Source: DASXZH01 sp036502005 | GTDB taxonomy: Bacteria; Armatimonadota; Fimbriimonadia; Fimbriimonadales; Fimbriimonadaceae | Direction of reading: 5' to 3' | NCBI GenBank assembly: GCA_036502005.1 | Contig: DASXZH010000075.1 | Span: 15,003 to 79,002, forward strand | DNA: 64,000 bases | Shown here: one piece after another, positions 52,017-60,935 of the stretch | How the letters are laid out: every line of letters starts with the position of its first letter | Position numbering within the stretch: position 1 is the first letter of the stretch | Notes under the pieces: generated by a model | Told to the model about the DNA's origin: nothing | Databases searched by the model: none | The model's input: the letters and a program-made list of their open reading frames with translations, nothing else | Position numbers and translations under genes: made by a program

Positions 52017-53414
52017 CTAAGGCGTTACCGTCGCTCGCGTTCGCTGAATAACCTGATCCAAGAAGGACGTGTTGTTCGGCGTTCGCTTAAGTAGCTTGAT
52101 AAGCTGCTCGGTGGCTTCAACTGAACTATTCTGATTTGCCACCATTCGGTGCAATTGAACAACGCCATCCAGCTCATCCTTGTCGAATAGTTTCTCCTCG
52201 TGGCGAGTGGAGCTGCGCTTCACATCGATGGCGGGCCAGATTCGGCGCTCGGAAAGGTCGCGATCAAGCACGATTTCCATGTTGCCGGTGCCCTTGAATT
52301 CTTCAAAGATGGCGTCATCCATTCGGCTTCCAGTATCGATCAAAGCAGATGCGATGACGGTTAACGAGCCACCCTCTTCAATGTTTCGGGCGGAGCCGAA
52401 GAATCGGCGCGGACGATACAAAGCGGAAGGATCCAAACCACCGCTAAGGGTTCGGCCCGAAGGGTTAATGGTCAAGTTAGAAGCGCGAGAAAGACGCGTA
52501 AGCGAATCCAACAGGATCACAACGTCTCGGCCTGCTTCAACCAAACGCTTGGCTTGCTCAAGGCAGAGTTCGGAAACGCGGATATGGTTTTCGGGCGGCT
52601 CATCGAACGTGGAGCTAATAACTTGGCCACGTACAGAACGGCGGAAGTCGGTAACTTCTTCAGGCCGCTCATCCACGAGCAGAACCATTAGGTAGCACTC
52701 GGGATGGTTGGCGGTGACGGCGTTGGCTATCGTCTTGAGAATCGTTGTCTTTCCAGCTTTTGGAGGAGACACGATGAGACCGCGCTGGCCCTTACCGATC
52801 GGCGAGATGAGATCGATGATTCGAGCGACGATGTTGTCGCCCATGGTTTCCATCTTGATTCTCTCTTCAGGGTGAAGGGGCGTCAGTTCATCGAAGTTCT
52901 TTCGATGCTGCATTTCCGAAGAGGCAGTGGCGAGGTTGTTAACGCTCTCGACTCGGAGCATGCCCTGATACTTTTCGCCTTCCTTGGGCGGGCGCACCTG
53001 GCCATACACCATATCTCCTGGGCGTAAAGCAAAGCGCTTCACTTGAGATTGGGAAACGTAAACGTCTTGGTTGGAGGGCTGATAGTTATCGCGGCGCAAA
53101 AAGCCCCAGCCGTCGTTTAGAACTTCGAGAATGCCTCGGGCGTAAATAGCCCCTTGTTCGGCGTTTGTGAAGTTGAGAAGTTGCTCGATGACCTCATGTT
53201 TGGTCTTATCGGCGATGGAGATCTTGGCGGATTTTGCAGCCTTTGCAAGGTCTGCGGGCGCCAATTGGTCGAAATGATTAAAATCCTGTTCTGGCAGCGC
53301 TTCTAAGTCTGATGCGTTGTCGGTTCTTGGGAGACCTTCGCGGGAACGGCCACGGCCGCGACGCTGGCCGCCGCCTCCGCCGTCCGACTTACGAGGTCGA
53401 AATTGATGAGTCAT
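52017..53414 (-). CDS. rho: Transcription termination factor Rho
   Basis: 465 residues. A basic Gly/Arg-rich N-terminus (SDGGGGGQRRGRGRSREG) precedes the Rho N-domain and the RNA-binding OB fold (GILEVLNDGWGFLRRDNYQP). The ATPase has Walker A VSPPKAGKTTILKTIA, Walker B VVILLDSLTRLSRA, and the Q/R-loop regions with ALIDTGSRMDDAIFEEFKGT. It is the hexameric helicase that ends transcription. AGGAG lies 5 bases before the ATG. It is downstream of hpt, on the same strand with 72 bases between. Confidence 0.98.
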   Translation of the reverse strand: MTHQFRPRKSDGGGGGQRRGRGRSREGLPRTDNASDLEALPEQDFNHFDQLAPADLAKAAKSAKISIADKTKHEVIEQLLNFTNAEQGAIYARGILEVLNDGWGFLRRDNYQPSNQDVYVSQSQVKRFALRPGDMVYGQVRPPKEGEKYQGMLRVESVNNLATASSEMQHRKNFDELTPLHPEERIKMETMGDNIVARIIDLISPIGKGQRGLIVSPPKAGKTTILKTIANAVTANHPECYLMVLLVDERPEEVTDFRRSVRGQVISSTFDEPPENHIRVSELCLEQAKRLVEAGRDVVILLDSLTRLSRASNLTINPSGRTLSGGLDPSALYRPRRFFGSARNIEEGGSLTVIASALIDTGSRMDDAIFEEFKGTGNMEIVLDRDLSERRIWPAIDVKRSSTRHEEKLFDKDELDGVVQLHRMVANQNSSVEATEQLIKLLKRTPNNTSFLDQVIQRTRATVTP

Positions 53415-53486
53415 ATTGCTCCTGTTTTGCGGTTGAGAAAAAGTCGAACGCCGACTTGCTTCAGCCTGTGTGGAAAGAGTGGGAGA

Positions 53487-54020
53487 TTAACCCTCGCGAA
53501 GAACTGCAATATAGGGAAGATTCCTATAACGTTCCGCGTAATCTAAACCATATCCTACCACAAACTCGTTTGGAATCTCGAATCCGACGAATTCAATCAT
53601 CGCATCTCGTTCTCGAGCCTCAGGTTTGGAAAGCAAGGACGCAACTTTCAAAGATTTCGGCTTTCGGGTCAACAGCAACTCTCTTAAGTGGCTGAGGGTT
53701 ATCCCCGTGTCGACGATATCTTCAACGATAAGGACGTGCTTGTCCTCGATATTGATATCTAAATCTTTTCTAATTTGTACGACGCCACTGGAAGACTTTT
53801 GGTTACCGTAACTGCTGACCTGCACAAAGTCTACGGTCACGTTCGGCCCAAGTTTCCGGCAGAGATCGGCTAGGAAGAGAAAAGATCCCTTTAAAACGGC
53901 TACGAGAAGCAAAGTCTCTGCGCCGTAGGTTTGGCGAATCGCATCCGCCATCTCTGAAATTTTATCGGAGATTTGCTGCTCAGAAATTAGGACATCTAAC
54001 GATTCTGCCACCGCGGCCAT
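53487..54020 (-). CDS. hpt: Hypoxanthine phosphoribosyltransferase
   Basis: 177 residues from the ATG at 54020 (MAAVAESLDVLISEQQISDK); the longer frame to 54293 reads through the word-repeat and is not coding. Motifs: LLVAVLKGSFLFLADLCRKL, VDFVQVSSYGNQKSSSGVVQ, and the PRPP loop HVLIVEDIVDTGITLSHL. It salvages hypoxanthine or guanine to IMP/GMP in the cytoplasm. It lies upstream of rho. Confidence 0.96.
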   Translation of the reverse strand: MAAVAESLDVLISEQQISDKISEMADAIRQTYGAETLLLVAVLKGSFLFLADLCRKLGPNVTVDFVQVSSYGNQKSSSGVVQIRKDLDINIEDKHVLIVEDIVDTGITLSHLRELLLTRKPKSLKVASLLSKPEARERDAMIEFVGFEIPNEFVVGYGLDYAERYRNLPYIAVLREG

Positions 54021-54055
54021 GGGATTTGTTAAAGTTACCACGTTTTGGGAAGCAA

Positions 54056-54340
54056 GTCGAAGGTCGAAAGTCGAAAGGCGAAAGCCGGACCGAAGAAAGG
54101 CGAAGGTTGAACTCGAAAGTCGAAAAGCGTAAGTCGAAGGTCGAAAGGCGAAAGGCGAAAGGCGTAAAGTCGAAGGTCGAAGGTCGAAGGTCGAAAGCCG
54201 GGCGGTGGAAAGGCGGAAAAGGCAGGCAAGGCAAATGCGGAGGCGCAATTCGTTAAAAACAAAGGCACTTTTAGTCTCCATCAGGTGTGGCACAAAGCCC
54301 CACCCTCGGCTTTCGACCTTCGACCTTCGACCTTCGACTT
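54056..54340. repeat. Word-repeat inverted repeat, GTCGAAG type (33-bp perfect arms)
   Basis: Bases 54056-54199 are a run of GTCGAAG / GGCGAAA-type 7-mers. The arm 54167-54199 is the exact complement of 54308-54340 over 33 bases, with a 108-base spacer. It fills the 481-base divergent gap between hpt and the SurA-like gene. No frame in it is credible, though it is open in all directions. Confidence 0.92.
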
Positions 54341-54501
54341 CCTATTCCGGGCACCCATTCGCGCTTATCACTCGTATTACTCCGTGTTATCTCTTGGCGC
54401 TTCCGAAAGCTTTTCAATCGAATTGCGAATGGACAAATCGACTCGGACCTGAGCACGTCATTAATAACAGGGCGCTTGAGCCCCATTTTGAGGAGACCAG
54501 T

Positions 54502-55518
54502 TTGAAAGTTTATTCAGTTATTGCCTTGGCCCTGGCTGCAGTCGCAACCTTTGCGCAAGTCGACCCGGCAAAGACCGTGCTTACAATAAATGGCGAGAAC
54601 GTTAACGGTGCTGAATACTACCGCCGTATGGAGTTCCTTCCGGATGTTGGACGGGTGCTGGAAGGCGGCCACGTCGCTGTTTACCCACCCGGATTCCTCA
54701 CGATCGTGCAACTGATTAACGAACATTTGGTGCTTCAGTTGGCTAAGCAGAAGGGCCTTATTCCCACGGATCAGGAAATTGATAACACCCTTTCGGAAAC
54801 AGAAGCGGCGGATCCGAATTTTAAATCCAGTTGGATCAACTCCGGCCGAACTGAGCCGGAACTTCGTGATCAGGTTCGTTTTCAGCTTATCCAGTTCAAA
54901 CTAACCACTGAGGGCATCACCGTCTCCGATCAGGAAGTGGCCGATTTCTATCACAGCAGTTCGATTCCTGGACTAACGACAGTGCCTCGCTCAGTAAAGA
55001 TGAGTTTGATCGCAGTTAGAGACGACACCGGCATGAAAAAAGTTGACAGCGATCTTGCTGCAGGCAAGAGCTTCTCCGCCGTTGCCCATGATGAAAGTGC
55101 AGATGCCACCTCAGCGAACGGAGGCGAACTCGGAACCGTCGCCATCGACAATCTTCCGAAAGAGGTTGCCAATGCGGTAGACCACACACACCAGGGTGAA
55201 GTGACGGGCTGGGTTTCCGTTCCGGTTGGTACCAGCAGCGACGGAACCACGCCCCTTATGGTTCATGTGAAGTACTCTATTGAGAGCAAAGAAGCGGAAA
55301 AGCATTTTGACTTCAACGACGCATTAAAAAGCCGTTTGCGCCGTTATCTTATGCTGAACAAAGGCAAGATAAAGAATGATGTGGAGGTTGAACTTTCGGC
55401 GCTCCGAAAGACCTCCAAGATCGCCATCACTTCGCCAGAGTTTGCGAAGATGTATGAGCAGTTCATGAAGGAGTTTTTCCGGGAGTCCGTCACGACCAGC
55501 GGGGGCTCCGGAAGTTAG
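54502..55518 (+). CDS. SurA/PrsA-like secreted peptidyl-prolyl isomerase
   Basis: 338 residues from a TTG at 54502, selected because AGGAG lies 6 bases before it and a signal peptide (KVYSVIALALAAVATFAQ) follows; upstream in-frame codons are word-repeat. SurA-N region: KTVLTINGENVNGAEYYRRM, VQLINEHLVLQLAKQKGLIP. Parvulin domain: about 175-270 (VPRSVKMSLIAVRDDTGMKK, DESADATSANGGELGTVAID). It is likely a periplasmic foldase for outer-membrane or secreted proteins, of which this window encodes many. The TAG stop is formed within the first word of the downstream repeat. Confidence 0.87.
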   Translation: MKVYSVIALALAAVATFAQVDPAKTVLTINGENVNGAEYYRRMEFLPDVGRVLEGGHVAVYPPGFLTIVQLINEHLVLQLAKQKGLIPTDQEIDNTLSETEAADPNFKSSWINSGRTEPELRDQVRFQLIQFKLTTEGITVSDQEVADFYHSSSIPGLTTVPRSVKMSLIAVRDDTGMKKVDSDLAAGKSFSAVAHDESADATSANGGELGTVAIDNLPKEVANAVDHTHQGEVTGWVSVPVGTSSDGTTPLMVHVKYSIESKEAEKHFDFNDALKSRLRRYLMLNKGKIKNDVEVELSALRKTSKIAITSPEFAKMYEQFMKEFFRESVTTSGGSGS

Positions 55519-55683
55519 AACTTAGAACAGAGAGCTTAGAACGGAGAACGGAATGGCCGCAAGCAAATCGGTTTCGGAGCTTCTTTCCCGTAGGGTGTCC
55601 GGGCCTCTAGGGCCCGACGTTTGCCGTTTGGTGTTACGGTCCCCTTCGTTCTACTTTCCAAGTTCTCCATTCTAAGTTCTCCG
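55514..55683. repeat. Word-repeat inverted repeat, TTAGAAC / GGAGAACG type
   Basis: The left arm GTTAGAACTTAGAACAGAGA (from 55514) continues TTAGAACGGAGAACGG; the right arm CAAGTTCTCCATTCTAAGTT (55659-55678) is its complement. A GC-rich hairpin (about 55597-55618) sits in the loop. The left arm overlaps the stop codon of the SurA-like gene. The same words occur at 17585-17605. Confidence 0.85.
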
Positions 55684-55713
55684 CTAGCGAAAGATCAGAT
55701 AAGCTACAAACAC

Positions 55714-56679
55714 ATGGCCAGGCTCCTCCGGTTAAACCGTATCCAGCTACTAGAGGGCTCCCTGGATTTGGATGCAATGCAGTTGCCGGATCCGGTTTAT
55801 CTGGCTTGGACTGATTCGGATTTGGAGGAGCTGTTGGCCTCCAAAGGGATAACAACAACTGTTCTGGTGGGCGACGAAATCCCAGAGGTTGGAACCCTCA
55901 TCCTAAACGAGAGGCCGCTATACGATCTCGTCTATCTTTCAAACCGTTTGCTCGGACCAGGAGGCTGCCCTTGGGATCAGGCACAGACCCACGAATCGCT
56001 CAAGCGATATCTGCTGGAAGAGACCTATGAGGTATTAGATGCCATCGATTCGGGTTCCGACGACAAGCTGTGCGAAGAACTTGGCGACATAATGCTGCAG
56101 CCCCTTATGCACGCGGCAATGAAAGAAATGGCCGGGCAGTTCACGATTGATGACGTTGCGTCGAAGGTGGTCGATAAACTCGTTCATCGCCATCCCCATG
56201 TGTTCGGCTCTGTCGCAGTAGAAAACGTGGATGACGTATTGCGAAATTGGGATGCTTTGAAAAAGAAGGAGAAGGGCGAAGAAGAGCAATCCATTTTAAG
56301 CGGCGTACCCAAAGGCATGGCTTCCCTACTTCGGGCTTACGAAGTCAGTAAACGCGCCCAGAGGAGCGGGTTTGAGTGGCCCGAAATCGAGGCCGTTTTC
56401 GAGAAACTGCACGAGGAAGAAGCTGAGTTGCGTGCAGCTTTAAAAAGCGGTGACCCGGAATCGATTGAATTTGAACTTGGAGACATGCTTTTCACCGTTG
56501 TGAACATAGCCCGGTGGGCTAAGGTTGAGCCGGAGGAAGCTTTACGCAAGATGGTAAACCGCTTTACCTTGCGTTTTCAAGCCATGGAAAACGCGGCCAC
56601 TAAGCCACTAATTGAACTTACACCCGGGGAGTGGGATCAGCTTTGGGAATCGGCTAAAAGCGCTCAAGCGGTCTTGTGA
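55714..56679 (+). CDS. mazG: MazG nucleoside triphosphate pyrophosphohydrolase
   Basis: 321 residues from the ATG at 55714; a longer frame to 55621 includes repeat sequence. After a 75-residue leader there are two MazG domains: NRLLGPGGCPWDQAQTHESL, KRYLLEETYEVLDAIDSG and EELGDIMLQPLMHAAMKEM in the first, and the weaker EEEAELRAALKSGDPESIEF and ELGDMLFTVVNIARWAKVEP in the second. It hydrolyses NTPs to NMP and pyrophosphate, sanitising the pool or limiting ppGpp-type responses. It overlaps the convergent small gene by 16 bases. Confidence 0.96.
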   Translation: MARLLRLNRIQLLEGSLDLDAMQLPDPVYLAWTDSDLEELLASKGITTTVLVGDEIPEVGTLILNERPLYDLVYLSNRLLGPGGCPWDQAQTHESLKRYLLEETYEVLDAIDSGSDDKLCEELGDIMLQPLMHAAMKEMAGQFTIDDVASKVVDKLVHRHPHVFGSVAVENVDDVLRNWDALKKKEKGEEEQSILSGVPKGMASLLRAYEVSKRAQRSGFEWPEIEAVFEKLHEEEAELRAALKSGDPESIEFELGDMLFTVVNIARWAKVEPEEALRKMVNRFTLRFQAMENAATKPLIELTPGEWDQLWESAKSAQAVL

Positions 56680-56894
56680 GCATCGATATCCCGCATGCGC
56701 ACTTCCTTTAGAAGCCAATAGCTGAAATCGTCGCTGTGACCCCGCTCAGAAATGCCGCGAGCTAGGGCGATATCATCCCAATCCCCGTCTTCAATCCAGG
56801 TGCGGACATCGGACATGAGGGTCATCAACTCTATCTCCCCCATCTTTTTGAGTTCATCATGAACGTCAACGGGAGGCTCTATCTGCCATGCCAT
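56664..56894 (-). CDS. Small acidic protein of unknown function
   Basis: 76 residues from the ATG at 56894, with GGAG about 9 bases upstream. It begins MAWQIEPPVDVHDELKKMGE and is Asp/Glu-rich, without cysteines or a signal peptide. Its end overlaps mazG by 16 bases on the opposite strand. No family recognised. RBS and codon pattern favour a real gene, but it could be chance. Confidence 0.5.
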   Translation of the reverse strand: MAWQIEPPVDVHDELKKMGEIELMTLMSDVRTWIEDGDWDDIALARGISERGHSDDFSYWLLKEVRMRDIDAHKTA

Positions 56895-56984
56895 AGTTTT
56901 CTTGACTCCAAGTTAGAATCCGGCGTTCCGAGTTTGAATGGGGGGTCAAATCCCACTCGGGGATCCGATAGATGGCCCAATTGG

Positions 56985-57068
56985 TAAATTTGTCATTTCA
57001 AGGAGCGGGCGCGCCGCAGGTACGCAAGCGACGTGGCAATCTACCTAGCCTGCCGCCGGTTGACAAAT
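56985..57068 (-). repeat. Dispersed repeat family 2, second copy
   Basis: 84 bases, AAATTTGTCATTTCAAGGAG to CGGTTGACAAATC on the plus strand. It is the reverse complement relative of 48666-48752, with GTAGATTGCC and GCGGCGCGCC in common. It occupies most of the gap between the two small minus-strand genes. Confidence 0.75.
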
Positions 57069-57086
57069 CTGGAGGCTAGCTGAATT

Positions 57087-57275
57087 CTATTTTATTGTCT
57101 GCGGCCGCCACCCTTTAATGACAATTGTAAATTGACTCCATTCCTCTCCGGGCATCCTTGCAAACTCGACGTCTTGCTCAAGCGTCCAGCGCCGCCCGTT
57201 TTCCGCCGTCTTTATACCCTGGTCCAAAGCCGCCAAAGTCTCAGCGTCCAAGATTTCGGTTTCTTCTTGTTTCAC
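57087..57275 (-). CDS. Small protein resembling an antitoxin N-terminus
   Basis: 62 residues from a GTG at 57275 that overlaps the TGA of the large upstream gene (GTGA), so it is translationally coupled. ILDAETLAALDQGIKTAENG, then RRWTLEQDVEFAR, looks like the opening of ParD/RelB-like antitoxins, but no toxin gene follows. The C-terminus WSQFTIVIKGWRPQTIK differs. It could instead be a small downstream cistron of the surface-protein gene. Confidence 0.5.
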   Translation of the reverse strand: MKQEETEILDAETLAALDQGIKTAENGRRWTLEQDVEFARMPGEEWSQFTIVIKGWRPQTIK

Positions 57276-60200
57276 GGTGTTAAAGTTAAGCTCTGCGTGA
57301 GCGTTACGACGCCTTTAGTGGCCGAGATGGTCACGGAAGTGTTCGAAGCCACAGCAGAACTGCTGATTGGGAACGAAACAACCGTTTGTCCAAATGGAAC
57401 TGTAACAGTTGCAGGCACAGTTACATTTGGGTTATTACTTGCGATAGAGATCTTCGCGCCCCCCGCGCCGGCCAGTCCATTCAAATACACGGCCACATTC
57501 ATGCCGGTTCCACCTTTCAAGGTAAACGAGCCAAGCCGCAAAACTAAAATGCCGGCCGTTTCTACGATAAGCGTTCCCGACTTTGAAGCGCCGTTCAGAG
57601 TCGCCGTTATATTGACCACGAGCGTCGAAGCAACGGGTCCAGTCGCAACAGAAAACGACGCAAAGCTCGCACCCGCAAGCACTGGGACGGAAGCTGGGAC
57701 AACGACATTAGAATCGCTCGATGCTAAAGTGACCGTTGCACCGCTTGGCCCAGCGGCACCATTGAGGGTGACCGTCACTTGTGCGCCGATCCCTCCAATA
57801 ACCGCGGACGGCGCAGAAGCAACTTGGCTCACGGTGGCTGCAGTAAGGGTAAGGGTCTGTTGAATCGTAACTGGGCCCTTCGTGGCAGAAAGAGTCACGA
57901 CCGCATTCGAAGAAACAGCAACACTCGAAATGGGGAAAGCGAAGGCATTGGCACCTGCAGGTACGACTACACTTGCTGGCACAGTAACGTTTGAGTTGTT
58001 ACAGGATATATTGACGATTGAGCCGCCTGGCCCGGCCGGGCCGTTTAAATATACGGCTACGTTCATACCATTGCCTCCGAGAAGCGTCGGAGCGGTAAGC
58101 CTCAATTGGACCAGGGCAGCCGATTCAACTGGAAGCGTGTAGGTTTTAGTAACTCCGTTTAAGGAAGCGGTAATCGTGGCCTGTACGGTTGTGGACACTG
58201 CGGCGGTCGTGATAGGAAATGTCGCGTTTGGACTTCCGCTTGAGACCGTTACTGAGGGTTGAACGGTCGCGTTTGGGTCACTCGATGAAAGCGTAATGGC
58301 TGTGCCTCCCGATCCGGCGAGACCGCCGAGGCTTACGGTTGCCTGTGTTGTCGCTCCTCCGATAACAGCACCGGGGTTGAGCGTTAGGGCTGCCAATGGC
58401 GCGGGAGTCAACTGCAAAGTTATGGCAAGGGTCTTCCCTCCGCTGAGAGCGGTTAGCGTTACCGATGTGTTGGCGGAAACTCCGCCGGTGACGACCGGAA
58501 AGTTTACGGCATTCGTTCCAGCAGGAACGACGACGCTGGTGGGTAGAGTAGCTAAAGCGCTATTGCTGCTCAAGCTCACCGTTTTGCCGTTGGAAAGTGC
58601 GAGAGCATTCAGATACACGGCCGCTTTTTCCGTTATGCCCCCGGCGATTGAAGGTGAAGTTAGCCGGAAGCCGCTAAGCGCGGCCTGGGTAGCCGGGGCA
58701 ATACTGGCGGCGGCAACAAACCCGGTTCCTGAAGCATTATAGTTGGTTGTCTGAAAGGCTAAGGGAGTCACCGGGAAGTCTGCAGAGAAGGCTTGTCCAG
58801 CAATAAAAACCTTTCCGGGCGTGGTTAAAGCGACCGAATCTGCCGTATCTGCGTCAGATCCGCCAAGATACGAACTGTAAAGGATGGTAGAGCCATCTGC
58901 ACTTAGCATGGCTAAGAAACCGGTAAAGAACGGAGTGTTGTACTGGCCCTGAATTGCGTTCGAAGTGATCGGAAAGTCGCTTGAATCCGTAGTGCCTGCC
59001 AGTACGGCGTTGCCAGATGAATCAAGTTTAACGGACAAAACCAAATCACCGTAATCGCTGGGAGCTCCACTGCCTCCGAGATACGTGCCAAACAATAAGG
59101 TGGTTTCGTCGGCGCTGAGTTTGGCCACAAAGCCATTGGAGTTGCCGGGAGCAGCATTCATTTTTAACTGATAGGATCCCGGAGTGACGGGGAAATTGGT
59201 TGATCCAGTGCTCCCACCTACGACGATGTTTCCAGTTGAGTCCAGCGCGAGACTGAACGCGCCATCGAATTCGTTGCCACCGAGGTAGGTGCCGCTCAAC
59301 AAAATCGAACCGTCGCTGCTTAACTTCGTAACAAACCCAGTGCCTTCACGGCTGCTATTAATGGTCTGGAAGGCGCCCACGCTTACCGGAAATGTGGTTG
59401 AGTAAGTGATGCCAACGGCAACTGGGTTGCCGGAGGAGTCCAGTGCCAAGCCTCTTATTTCGTCCTGAATGTTGCCGCCCAGGTAGGTGCTAAACGTGAG
59501 CGTTTGCCCGGTTGGGTCGAGCTTTGCTATGAACCCTGCGCCGTTTCCATTTGGGCTCGTGGTCTGGTACGCACCGGCCGTTGTGGGAAAATCGGTAGAA
59601 GTGGTGTATCCAGCCACCACTGGATCTTGTGAAGAATCTAGAGCAAGGGCGAACACGCCCTCGTTATTAGATCCACCCAGATAGGTGCTAAAGAGTAAGG
59701 TCTGCCCATCAGCGCTTAACTTGCTTACAAAACCGGTCTCGTTTTGGCTGGCATGGGTGGTTGAATAGGCTCCCACGGTTGTTGGAAAATCTGCGCTTGC
59801 AGTGTAACCACCCACCACAGGATTATCTGAGCTGTCTAATGCGAGGGTTTCCGCAAGGTCCATGAAACTTCCTCCGAGGAAGGTGCCAAACATTAGAGTT
59901 TGGCCATTAGCATTAAGCTTTGCGACGAAAGCTGTTCCCTGCTGAGCGATGTCTTGGATTTGATATGCGCCCGCTGAAATTGGAAAGTCGGTCGAGTCTG
60001 TAAAGCCTGCGACCACGGGATTTCCAGCAGAGTCGACGGAAAGGGCGGTGACCGCTTCGCCAGAAAAACCAAAATTCCCGCTTCCTCCAAGATAGGTGCA
60101 AAAAATGAGGGGATCGATAACCAGCGGTTTAGATCGATCGTAGCGGCCCGCAACAAAGCCAACTCTGTTTCCCTTCAAAACTATCTTGCAAGGGACGGTG

Positions 60201-60868
60201 CAGCGGCTGGCCCCCTGACCTTGATAGGCGACAAGGTCTTTCATGTCGAGGTTTCCGAGTGGGGTGATCACGCGTAGGTCGCTTCCGTTGATCAGCTTTA
60301 GATGCGTCGCGCCTTGAATATCGAAGGCGATCTTGGACGGATCGGAGCCAGGCGAGCAGACAAAGTCGTACCGGGGCATCCCATCTTCGAAGTAATAGCG
60401 TACCGACACTCCTGGATAGGCTTTCTGCGCCTCGGCTTCGCTATATCGGGCGACGTTCTTTACCCACTTCGAACGATCCTTCCCGATGAAATAGTTGTAG
60501 GATCCAGGCTGTTTTATAAGGCCTTTAAACGCCGGTGTCGAAGCGCCCTTAAGAGTCAGCCGTACGACATCACCGGTCAGCATGCCTTTTGAAGCCACGT
60601 GGTTTTGTTTGAATCGGGTTTTAGCTTGTTTTTCCGGCTCGAACTTATGCAGATCCACCACCATGCCATCACGGGTGACCCACAAGTTAGCGTTATTGCT
60701 TTGCGCCAAGAATTTTACGCGCGTATCCCACTGGCCTTTGTTTTGGATGAAAGATGAGTTTTGGCCAAGATTGGCCGACCGGCCCGAGACATCGTGAGGG
60801 CGAGCTACGCACGATGCAGCCAACACCCCAAACAGCAACCCAACCAACACCCGTATTTTTACCAACAT
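57272..60868 (-). CDS. Large surface protein: SBBP beta-propeller plus Ig-like repeats
   Basis: 1198 residues. The N-terminus LLFGVLAASCVARPHDVSGR is a signal peptide with a possible lipobox. Residues about 35-240 are the domain that precedes SBBP propellers (SFIQNKGQWDTRVKFLAQSN). Eight or more SBBP repeats of about 60 residues follow (TYLGGSGNFGFSGEAVTALS, AGNPVVAGFTDSTDFPISAG). From about 760 to the end are five or six Ig-like units of about 88 residues (PSAVIGGIGAQVTVTLNG, VAVYLNGLAGAGG). It is probably displayed or secreted. The same C-terminal module occurs in the next two genes. Confidence 0.93.
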   Translation of the reverse strand: MLVKIRVLVGLLFGVLAASCVARPHDVSGRSANLGQNSSFIQNKGQWDTRVKFLAQSNNANLWVTRDGMVVDLHKFEPEKQAKTRFKQNHVASKGMLTGDVVRLTLKGASTPAFKGLIKQPGSYNYFIGKDRSKWVKNVARYSEAEAQKAYPGVSVRYYFEDGMPRYDFVCSPGSDPSKIAFDIQGATHLKLINGSDLRVITPLGNLDMKDLVAYQGQGASRCTVPCKIVLKGNRVGFVAGRYDRSKPLVIDPLIFCTYLGGSGNFGFSGEAVTALSVDSAGNPVVAGFTDSTDFPISAGAYQIQDIAQQGTAFVAKLNANGQTLMFGTFLGGSFMDLAETLALDSSDNPVVGGYTASADFPTTVGAYSTTHASQNETGFVSKLSADGQTLLFSTYLGGSNNEGVFALALDSSQDPVVAGYTTSTDFPTTAGAYQTTSPNGNGAGFIAKLDPTGQTLTFSTYLGGNIQDEIRGLALDSSGNPVAVGITYSTTFPVSVGAFQTINSSREGTGFVTKLSSDGSILLSGTYLGGNEFDGAFSLALDSTGNIVVGGSTGSTNFPVTPGSYQLKMNAAPGNSNGFVAKLSADETTLLFGTYLGGSGAPSDYGDLVLSVKLDSSGNAVLAGTTDSSDFPITSNAIQGQYNTPFFTGFLAMLSADGSTILYSSYLGGSDADTADSVALTTPGKVFIAGQAFSADFPVTPLAFQTTNYNASGTGFVAAASIAPATQAALSGFRLTSPSIAGGITEKAAVYLNALALSNGKTVSLSSNSALATLPTSVVVPAGTNAVNFPVVTGGVSANTSVTLTALSGGKTLAITLQLTPAPLAALTLNPGAVIGGATTQATVSLGGLAGSGGTAITLSSSDPNATVQPSVTVSSGSPNATFPITTAAVSTTVQATITASLNGVTKTYTLPVESAALVQLRLTAPTLLGGNGMNVAVYLNGPAGPGGSIVNISCNNSNVTVPASVVVPAGANAFAFPISSVAVSSNAVVTLSATKGPVTIQQTLTLTAATVSQVASAPSAVIGGIGAQVTVTLNGAAGPSGATVTLASSDSNVVVPASVPVLAGASFASFSVATGPVASTLVVNITATLNGASKSGTLIVETAGILVLRLGSFTLKGGTGMNVAVYLNGLAGAGGAKISIASNNPNVTVPATVTVPFGQTVVSFPISSSAVASNTSVTISATKGVVTLTQSLTLTP

Positions 60869-60935
60869 AACATCATATTTTTACTACATCTACAATGCCA
60901 CTAAGTTGGTAAAAGTGAAAATAGTTTTATCGATG

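Noticed and set aside
54021..54293. 91-residue N-terminal extension of hpt
   Set aside because: It is rich in FRLSTFDLRPST-type residues created by the word repeat. The family N-terminus begins at the ATG at 54020.
54205..54501. 99-residue N-terminal extension of the SurA-like protein
   Set aside because: It reads through the GTCGAAG repeat arm. A TTG with AGGAG and a signal peptide at 54502 gives a better start.
55714..56679. MazE/MazF toxin-antitoxin context for mazG
   Set aside because: No mazE or mazF gene is adjacent; mazG stands alone here.
57087..57275. Complete toxin-antitoxin locus
   Set aside because: Only an antitoxin-like N-terminus is seen; no toxin gene follows before the repeat and the mazG neighbourhood.
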